Below, one piece after another: positions 15,444 to 20,602 of a stretch of 22,992 nucleotides of DNA. Source of the stretch: Ruminococcaceae bacterium UBA1767 (GTDB lineage: Bacteria; Bacillota; Clostridia; Oscillospirales; Acutalibacteraceae). Where the stretch lies: the NCBI GenBank assembly GCA_002315505.1, contig DCGX01000027.1, forward strand, positions 1-22,992, read 5' to 3'. Position numbers and translations under genes: made by a program. Every line of letters starts with the position of its first letter. The stretch's first letter is position 1. The notes below the pieces were generated by a model. That model made no database searches. It was not told the origin of the DNA and was given only the letters and a program-made list of their open reading frames with translations.

Positions 15444-16301
15444 TCAATTTCCGACCAACATCAAAATTTCCTCAACAGACAGATGTGGTTGCAGGGCTCG
15501 ATTTATTGAAAGTGCAATAATTTCTGACGAGCGCTGAACGACAAGGTCAATCTCACGTGGTGTTACAATCATGTTATTTTTCTCTTTTATTTCGCAGTGA
15601 GTAAAGTCATTTACAAGCGTAACGGCATCGACAACCGTCGGCACTCCTATTGATATAACAGGTACACCGAGGAGCTCTTTATTAATTGCACTTCGTGAAT
15701 TTCCTACTCCTGAGCCCGGAACAATTCCCGTGTCCGACATCTGCACTGTATTTCCGAGCCTTGACACCTTTCGTGCTGCAAGAGCATCAATCACAATCAC
15801 CGCAGACGGATTCACAGACTTTACCATACCGAGAATTGATTCTGCCGCTTCAATTCCTGTTTTACCAAGAACATCAGGTGACATACAGGCAACACTGCGA
15901 AGCTCCCCGAGCCCAAGTCCTGAAAGCTCCTCTTTTGCAATATGACGTGTCGCAAGTATCATTGATACGCTGTAAGGCCCGACCGCATCGGGTGTTATTT
16001 CATCATTGCCGAGACCTACAACGAGAATTATTCCGCTTTTAGGCAAAAGAGACTTGATTTGTTCTGCGATTGCGTTTATAATATCCTCGTTATCGACCGC
16101 ACGTATCATTAATGACGGGATTTCTGCGGTAATATACGTTCCGATTGGTTTTCCGATAGCTTTTTCCCCGCAGGAATTTGTTATTATTATTTTAGTGAAT
16201 TTCACTTCTCCGTCACAAAATTCCTGTGCTTTTACACCGTTTTTATCCGCTTCACTGAGCATTTCACGTCTTTCTATAGCCAAATCGGTGCGAAAATCCA
16301 T
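15444..16301 (-). CDS. gpr: GPR, germination protease for small acid-soluble spore proteins
   Basis: Starts degradation of DNA-protecting small acid-soluble proteins at spore germination; family A25 aspartic-type peptidase. The 285-residue product begins MDFRTDLAIERREML, where RTDLA is the conserved segment at the mature N-terminus, so only three residues precede it. Other family stretches are VVGLGNDEITPDAVGP, MSPDVLGKTGIEA, IVIDALAARKVSRLG and GVGNSRSAINKELLGVPV. AAGGGGA precedes the ATG. It is divergent from rpsT, an arrangement also known in Bacillus. A forespore (sigma-G) promoter is expected from biology, but no convincing one was found. Some family members carry a longer propeptide, so the activation mode here may differ. 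Confidence 0.93.
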   Translation of the reverse strand: MDFRTDLAIERREMLSEADKNGVKAQEFCDGEVKFTKIIITNSCGEKAIGKPIGTYITAEIPSLMIRAVDNEDIINAIAEQIKSLLPKSGIILVVGLGNDEITPDAVGPYSVSMILATRHIAKEELSGLGLGELRSVACMSPDVLGKTGIEAAESILGMVKSVNPSAVIVIDALAARKVSRLGNTVQMSDTGIVPGSGVGNSRSAINKELLGVPVISIGVPTVVDAVTLVNDFTHCEIKEKNNMIVTPREIDLVVQRSSEIIALSINRALQPHLSVEEILMLVGN

Positions 16302-16359
16302 GAATATTCCCCTTTATGCAAAAAAATCTTCATTTTTTTAATATTTTTTTCAAAAACAC

Positions 16360-16388
16360 TTGCTTTTTATTAAGTTTAATGGTATCAT
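16360..16388 (+). promoter_or_regulatory. Promoter of rpsT
   Basis: TTGCTT (16360-16365), a 17-base spacer ending in TGG, and TATCAT (16383-16388) with an extended -10. The start of transcription would be near 16395, about 30 bases before the start codon. Confidence 0.75.
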
Positions 16389-16425
16389 ATCTAACTGTGT
16401 AATGCAATTGTAAGGAGGTGGCACG

Positions 16426-16680
16426 ATGCCAAACATTAAATCTGCTAAAAAGAGAGTTCTTGTTAACAAGACAAAGGCTGCTCAGAACAAGTCAAGAAAT
16501 TCAGCTATGAAGACCGCTATCAAAAAGGCTCATGTTGCTGTTGAAACAAACGCTGCTGATAAGGAAGCTGTTGTTAAGAACGCAATCAAGTTGGTTGACC
16601 AGGCTTGCGCAAAGAATCTTATCCATAAGAATAACGCTGCAAGAAAGAAGTCAGCTCTTGCTAAGCTCCTTGCTGACTAA
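16426..16680 (+). CDS. rpsT: 30S ribosomal protein S20
   Basis: Small basic protein that binds 16S rRNA and stabilises the 30S subunit. The 84-residue length and lysine/alanine-rich helical sequence are typical, with the conserved start PNIKSAKKR and the end HKNNAARKKSALAKLL. A strong AAGGAGGTGG (about 16411-16420) precedes the ATG. It has its own promoter and a terminator 15 bases past the stop, so it is monocistronic. Codon choice is strongly biased, as expected for high expression. Confidence 0.97.
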   Translation: MPNIKSAKKRVLVNKTKAAQNKSRNSAMKTAIKKAHVAVETNAADKEAVVKNAIKLVDQACAKNLIHKNNAARKKSALAKLLAD

Positions 16681-16695
16681 TCAGTTTAACATTTC

Positions 16696-16724
16696 GGACG
16701 GACTTTTGGTTCGTCCTTTTGTTT
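16696..16724 (+). terminator. Intrinsic terminator of rpsT
   Basis: An 8-bp stem GGACGGAC (16696-16703) / GTTCGTCC (16709-16716), with one G-U pair and a 5-base loop, is followed by TTTTGTTTT. Confidence 0.9.
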
Positions 16725-16755
16725 TATATTTTTTATAGTTTTATTATTAAAAGTA

Positions 16756-16784
16756 TTGACACATATGTCTATATGTTGTATAAT
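16756..16784 (+). promoter_or_regulatory. Perfect-consensus promoter of the small membrane protein gene
   Basis: TTGACA (16756-16761), exactly 17 bases, then TATAAT (16779-16784): both boxes match the sigma-A consensus at every position. The spacer contains the self-complementary ACATATGT (16760-16767), which could serve as an operator site; that role is inference. Confidence 0.92.
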
Positions 16785-16815
16785 ACTCACAAATAAACAT
16801 ACGGAGGAAAATAAT

Positions 16816-17010
16816 ATGTGTGATAAAATCAAAAAGATTATGAAGATTATCGGCATCATTGCTGCTATCGGCGCTGCAATTGCAGGTATCTATTATGTTG
16901 TTACTAAGCTCATCCCTTGCAAAAATACAGTAGCTGATGATGACGAGAGCGATTACGTTTCATGCTCATGCTGCGATAAGGCAGACCCTGTTCAGGTTGC
17001 TGCTGAATAA
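16816..17010 (+). CDS. Small cysteine-rich single-pass membrane protein, unknown function
   Basis: A 64-residue protein that I cannot assign to a named family. The start is fixed by CGGAGGAA six to eight bases before ATG 16816; the frame is open further up, but across the promoter. Layout: a short basic N-terminus (MCDKIKKIMK), one hydrophobic helix (about 9-32) rich in small residues (GIIAAIGAAIAGIYYVV), then a hydrophilic tail with an acidic patch DDDESD and the cluster SCSCCD. The positive N-terminus suggests the tail faces outward. The gene has its own consensus promoter and terminator, so it is an independent and probably abundant product. Possible roles include a metal- or redox-handling tail or a membrane regulator; none is supported directly. 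No maturation enzymes of a peptide natural product lie nearby. Confidence 0.8.
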   Translation: MCDKIKKIMKIIGIIAAIGAAIAGIYYVVTKLIPCKNTVADDDESDYVSCSCCDKADPVQVAAE

Positions 17011-17026
17011 TTGAATTGTATAGATT

Positions 17027-17055
17027 AAGAGTAGGCATTTTGCCTGCTCTTTTTT
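17027..17055 (+). terminator. Intrinsic terminator after the small membrane protein gene
   Basis: An 11-bp stem AAGAGTAGGCA (17027-17037) / TGCCTGCTCTT (17041-17051), with one U-G pair and a TTT loop, runs into six T. Confidence 0.92.
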
Positions 17056-17067
17056 GTTTTACAGAGA

Positions 17068-17283
17068 TGTTCATTGAGATTCTTCGTCGCTTTGCTCGAC
17101 AGACGGAATATTTGTAAATTCTACTGACATTTGGCGACAGATTGTCGTCCCCCTACGGGTATGTCATACTGAGCAAAGCGAAGTATCTCATTTTACTGCT
17201 TATTGAGATTCTTCGTCGCTTTGCTCCTCAGAATGACATTTTAATAAAATATTCAAGATAGAGCATAATTGTGCATTGTGCAT
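17068..17283. repeat. Composite repeat between the small protein gene and spoVAE
   Basis: Modules in order: GAGATTCTTCGTCGC forward (17076 on), hairpin GGCGACA-GAT-TGTCGTC (17133-17149) with CCCCCTACGG, the inverted module ending near 17191, a second forward module with CTCAGAATGACAT (17205-17239), and the end module AGAGCATAATTGTGCATTGTGC abutting the spoVAE stop codon. No gene is seen here. Confidence 0.82.
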
Positions 17284-17637
17284 TTATTTAGTTTTACTCT
17301 TTGTAACGAGGGCAACGCATAGTCCTGACATCAAGGCTGTTGAAATTCCTGCCGAGCCGGCTGAAAACGGTCCCGTAAAAATTCCGAGCCAACCCTGTTC
17401 GTTTACGGCATTAGCCGTTTCCTTTGCAAGATTAAATCCGAAGCCTGTAAGAGGCACGGTTGCACCGCACCCTGCTAAATCGACAATCGGCTGATATAAT
17501 CCGAAGCCCTCAAGAACAACTCCCAAAACAACAAAGCACACAAGAATTCTTGCAGGTGTCATCTTTGTTTTATCAATTAAAATCTGACCGACTACACAAA
17601 TCAGTCCGCCTATTAAAAAAGACATAATGAATATCAT
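17284..17637 (-). CDS. spoVAE: Stage V sporulation protein AE (SpoVAE/SpoVAEb)
   Basis: Small integral membrane protein of the SpoVA group, which moves calcium-dipicolinate into the forespore and out at germination. The 117-residue product has about three membrane segments and the family stretches GGLICVVGQILIDKTKMTPA, GCGATVPLTGFGFNLA and GWLGIFTGPFSAGSAGI. The frame opens at GTG 17646, but GGTGG stands just before ATG 17637, and the hydrophobic start from there suits the family. spoVAC and spoVAD, its usual neighbours, are not adjacent in this window, so this is a lone copy or the rest lies elsewhere. No clear sporulation promoter was identified. A repeat begins immediately past the stop. 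Confidence 0.9.
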   Translation of the reverse strand: MIFIMSFLIGGLICVVGQILIDKTKMTPARILVCFVVLGVVLEGFGLYQPIVDLAGCGATVPLTGFGFNLAKETANAVNEQGWLGIFTGPFSAGSAGISTALMSGLCVALVTKSKTK

Positions 17638-17703
17638 ATTTACCACCGATTATATTTTTCAACATTAATTTTTAAAAATACTTAGCAAAATTTGCAAAAT
17701 CAC

Positions 17704-17732
17704 TTGACTTTAGTTAACTAATGTTGTATTAT
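17704..17732 (+). promoter_or_regulatory. Promoter of the amino-acid ABC importer with a palindrome in its spacer
   Basis: TTGACT (17704-17709), a 17-base spacer and TATTAT (17727-17732). The spacer contains the perfect 12-bp palindrome TTAGTTAACTAA (17710-17721), well placed for a repressor that blocks polymerase. The cognate regulator is not identified. Confidence 0.75.
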
Positions 17733-17764
17733 TGGATTGTAACAAAATTACGGAGGTTATTTTT

Positions 17765-18565
17765 ATGAAAAAAACTATTGCACTTGTACTTGCAGTTATC
17801 CTTGCTTGTACAACATTTATGCTCGCAGGTTGCGGAAAAAAAGCTACCGGCAATGATACTACAAGCGACCTTGCTTATATCAAGAGCAAGGGTACACTCG
17901 TTATAGGTATTACTGACTTCAAGCCGATGGACTATCAGGACAATGATGGTAACTGGATTGGTTTCGATGCTGATATGGCAAAAGCTTTTGCCGAAAGCCT
18001 CGGCGTTAAGTGCGAGTTTGTTGAAATCGATTGGGACAACAAGGTTCTTGAGCTTAACAACAAGTCAATTGACTGTGTATGGAATGGTATGACACTTAAC
18101 GATGAAGTTAAGGCTTCAATGGATTGCTCAAATCCTTACTGCAACAATGCACAGGTTGTTATCGTTAAAAAGGATGTTGCTGATAAGTACACAACTATTG
18201 ATGCTTGCAAGGAGCTCAAGTTTGCTTGTGAATCAGGTTCTGCAGGTGAAAAGGAAGCTACAGCTAAAGGCTTCACAGTTACTCCTGTTAAGGATCAGGC
18301 TACTACACTTATGGAAATCAAATCAGGTACTGCAGATGCCGCTGTTATCGATAAGCTCATGGCAGGTGCTATGGTTGGCGAAGGCACAGACTATGCCGAC
18401 CTCACATACACAGTAGACCTTAGTTCAGAAGAGTACGGTGTTGGCTTCCGTCAGGGAAGTGACCTTGTTGCAAAGCTCAACGACTTCTTCACTGCTTCAC
18501 TCGCTGACGGCTCAATGGAGAAGATTGCTCAGACCTACAACATTGAAGATACACTCGTTAAATAA
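17765..18565 (+). CDS. Amino-acid ABC transporter substrate-binding lipoprotein (family 3)
   Basis: Captures a polar amino acid outside the cell and delivers it to the permease. The 266-residue precursor has a lipoprotein signal: basic MKK, a hydrophobic stretch, and the lipobox LAGC with the lipidated cysteine at residue 23. The mature part has the family 3 pattern KGTLVIGITDFKPM, GFDADMAKAFAESLGV, the ligand-region segment WNGMTLNDEVKASMD, and the two-lobe fold typical of PAAT-family proteins. The start is set by CGGAGG nine bases before ATG 17765; the frame upstream overlaps the promoter. Several cysteines in the mature protein fit an anaerobe. The substrate cannot be read from sequence; cystine, glutamine or another polar amino acid are possible. 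Confidence 0.93.
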   Translation: MKKTIALVLAVILACTTFMLAGCGKKATGNDTTSDLAYIKSKGTLVIGITDFKPMDYQDNDGNWIGFDADMAKAFAESLGVKCEFVEIDWDNKVLELNNKSIDCVWNGMTLNDEVKASMDCSNPYCNNAQVVIVKKDVADKYTTIDACKELKFACESGSAGEKEATAKGFTVTPVKDQATTLMEIKSGTADAAVIDKLMAGAMVGEGTDYADLTYTVDLSSEEYGVGFRQGSDLVAKLNDFFTASLADGSMEKIAQTYNIEDTLVK

Positions 18566-18588
18566 TCATTATTAAAATTAAATCCACG

Positions 18589-18616
18589 CAGAGAGCACTG
18601 AGGTGTTCTCTGTTTT
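18589..18616 (+). terminator. Weak terminator or attenuator between the binding protein and permease genes
   Basis: A 10-bp stem CAGAGAGCAC (18589-18598) / GTGTTCTCTG (18603-18612), with one G-U pair and a TGAG loop, is followed by only four T. Partial termination here would leave more binding protein than permease. Confidence 0.65.
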
Positions 18617-18640
18617 GGTGTCTGTCAGGATGGTAATAAT

Positions 18641-19327
18641 ATGTCATTAGTTGAACAGTTTCCGATAGTTTTCCAATCGCTGAATATCGGATTTTTACAG
18701 ACAGTTAAATTATTTTTAGTAACGCTTATGGGTGCCTTGCCATTGGGACTGATTATATCATTCGGCTCAATGTCAAAATTCAAGCCGATTAAATCAATCA
18801 TTAAGGTGCTTGTATGGATTGTTAGAGGCTCCCCTCTTATGATTCAAATGCTTATAATTTACTATTTTCCGGGACTTGTTTTTCACAATCCTATTTGGGG
18901 CGGTGGCGAAGACGGAAGATTCTGGGCAGCAGCGGTTTCATTTATAATCAACTATGCCTGCTATTTCTCGGAGATTTACCGTGGCGGTATTGAGGGTGTT
19001 CCCATCGGTCAGCAGGAAGCAGGCTATGTGCTCGGTATGACAAAGTCGGAAATTTTCTTTAAGGTTACACTTTTACAGATGGTTAAGAGAATTATCCCGC
19101 CTATGTCAAATGAAATTATCACTCTTGTTAAGGATACTTCCCTTGCAAGAATTATTGCATTGCAGGAAATCATATGGGCTGGTCAGGCATTCCTCAAAGG
19201 CTCACAGGGTATCGCAGGTCAAATCTGGCCTTTGTTCTTCACAGGTGTTTATTATCTCGTATTCTGCGGTGTGCTTACAATTCTTTTCGGCAAGCTTGAA
19301 AAGAAGCTGAGCTACTTTAAGGTTTAA
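18641..19327 (+). CDS. Amino-acid ABC transporter permease (HisM/GlnP family)
   Basis: Membrane channel subunit of the polar amino-acid importer; 228 residues with about five membrane helices. It shows the family N-terminus GFLQTVKLFLVTLMGALPLG, WIVRGSPLMIQMLIIYY, and the cytoplasmic EAA-type loop QEAGYVLGMTKSEIFFKVTL, which docks on the ATPase. GGATGG lies about eight bases before the ATG. The binding-protein gene is upstream across a weak terminator hairpin, and the ATPase starts 11 bases downstream. Only one permease gene is present, so the channel is probably a homodimer. Confidence 0.95.
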   Translation: MSLVEQFPIVFQSLNIGFLQTVKLFLVTLMGALPLGLIISFGSMSKFKPIKSIIKVLVWIVRGSPLMIQMLIIYYFPGLVFHNPIWGGGEDGRFWAAAVSFIINYACYFSEIYRGGIEGVPIGQQEAGYVLGMTKSEIFFKVTLLQMVKRIIPPMSNEIITLVKDTSLARIIALQEIIWAGQAFLKGSQGIAGQIWPLFFTGVYYLVFCGVLTILFGKLEKKLSYFKV

Positions 19328-19338
19328 GGAGGATTATT

Positions 19339-20118
19339 ATGGCTATACTTGAAGTTAAAGACATCACTAAGAGCTTTGGAAAAGCCAAAATCCTCAAAGG
19401 TATTTCCTTTTCCCTCGAAGAAGGCAATGTGCTTTCAATTATAGGCTCATCAGGAAGTGGTAAGACTACCCTGCTTCGTTGTATCAACGGACTTGACACA
19501 GCAACAACGGGTAAAATCACTGTTAATGGTCAGACGGTTTTCGACAGCGACATTACAGACAAAAATCAGCTTAAGGAATTAAACAAAAATAAGCAGAATA
19601 TCGGACTTGTTTTTCAGCAGTTCAATTTGTTTCCGCAGTACACGACACTTGAAAACGTTACACTTGCTATGAAACTGCAAGCAAAAAGACGTGATGACTA
19701 CAAGAAGAAAAGAAAAGAAATTCTCGACGAAATAGACAAGACAGCGAAGTATTTTCTTGACAAGGTCGGTCTTTCCGATAAGCTGGATTTATATCCGTGT
19801 CAGCTTTCGGGCGGTCAGCAGCAACGAGTTTCAATCGCCCGTGCTCTTGCACTCAGACCGAAGATTTTGTTCTTTGACGAGCCGACAAGTGCACTTGACC
19901 CCGAGCTAACAGGTGAAATTCTCAAGACAATCCGCCAGCTTGCCGAGGACAATATGACAATGGTAATTGTTACTCACGAAATGAACTTTGCAAAGGACGT
20001 TTCAGATCAGATTATTTTCATGGATAACGGAATTATCTGCGGACGTGGAACTCCCGATGAATTTTTCAATTCAGACAACGAAAGAATTCGTCAGTTCCTG
20101 CAGAGCTATCAAAAATAA
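19339..20118 (+). CDS. Amino-acid ABC transporter ATP-binding protein (GlnQ family)
   Basis: Cytoplasmic ATPase that powers the importer; 259 residues. Motifs: Walker A GSSGSGKTT (36-44), Q-loop VFQQFNLFPQYT, signature LSGGQ (156-160), Walker B ILFFDEP (176-182) and the switch histidine in VTHEM. Between the Q-loop and signature lies a lysine-rich segment (KRRDDYKKKRKEILDEID), somewhat longer than in many GlnQ proteins. A strong AGGAGG precedes the ATG. It is the last gene of the importer unit and is followed by a strong terminator. Confidence 0.95.
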   Translation: MAILEVKDITKSFGKAKILKGISFSLEEGNVLSIIGSSGSGKTTLLRCINGLDTATTGKITVNGQTVFDSDITDKNQLKELNKNKQNIGLVFQQFNLFPQYTTLENVTLAMKLQAKRRDDYKKKRKEILDEIDKTAKYFLDKVGLSDKLDLYPCQLSGGQQQRVSIARALALRPKILFFDEPTSALDPELTGEILKTIRQLAEDNMTMVIVTHEMNFAKDVSDQIIFMDNGIICGRGTPDEFFNSDNERIRQFLQSYQK

Positions 20119-20132
20119 ATACGCAAAAAATT

Positions 20133-20168
20133 ATCACCGCATTACTCAAAGTAGTGCGGTGATTTTTG
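20133..20168 (+). terminator. Intrinsic terminator of the ABC importer operon
   Basis: A 14-bp stem ATCACCGCATTACT (20133-20146) / AGTAGTGCGGTGAT (20150-20163), with one U-G pair and a CAA loop, is followed by T5 and preceded by an A run, so it may also act on the other strand. Confidence 0.93.
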
Positions 20169-20184
20169 TTATGTCTTATTTTAC

Positions 20185-20600
20185 CCAGTTGAGATTCTTC
20201 GTCGCTATGCTCCTCAGAATGACATGCTATATAGCCTCCCTTGTGCAAAGGGAAGTGGATTTGACGAAGTCAAAGACGGAGGGATTGTTTTCCTTTGATC
20301 CCTCAGTCTCGCTTTGCTCGACAGCCTTGTAAACCCTTTTGTCGCTTTGCGACATTTCCCCTATCAGGGGAATAACTTTTTCCACAGGAAAACAGGAGCC
20401 TGATAGGTATGTCATACTGAGCGGAGCGAAGTATCTCATTTACTGCTCATTGAGATTCTTCGTCGCTATGCTCCTCAGAATGACATACCTGACCTACTTA
20501 TTCACTATTCACTATTACTTAATACTTTATTTACCCCCTCAGTCACACCTGCGGTGTGCCAGCTCCCCAAATGGGGCGCCTTAAAGGACGATATTGAATT
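20185..20600. repeat. Large composite repeat island between the importer and purL
   Basis: No gene is supported in this ~415-base stretch. Modules: GAGATTCTTCGTCGC forward (20189 on), hairpin CCTCCCTT-GTGC-AAAGGGAA with tip TTTGAC-GAA-GTCAAA (20260-20274), a segment 20287-20439 that is the inverted match of 9958-10115 (hairpins TGTCGC-TTT-GCGACA and TTTTTCC-ACA-GGAAAA), a second forward module (20452 on), a short ATTCACTATTCACTATT stretch near 20501-20518, and a final module with tip CACACC-TGC-GGTGTG (20544-20558) and CCCC-aaat-GGGG next to the purL 3' end. Confidence 0.85.
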
Positions 20601-20602
20601 AT

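Noticed and set aside
15686..16042. Open frame of 118 codons opposite gpr
   Set aside because: A shadow of the conserved protease gene; low-complexity protein without motifs.
16302..16359. Sigma-G promoter for gpr
   Set aside because: CATAAA near the start codon resembles a -10 element, but no matching -35 sits at the right distance.
16816..17010. Small cysteine-rich protein as a RiPP precursor such as SCIFF
   Set aside because: It has a clear membrane helix and too few cysteines of the right spacing, and no radical SAM maturase or transporter is adjacent.
17732..17764. Upstream start for the binding protein (11 extra residues)
   Set aside because: The start would lie at the promoter -10 box; ATG 17765 has CGGAGG and gives a proper lipoprotein signal.
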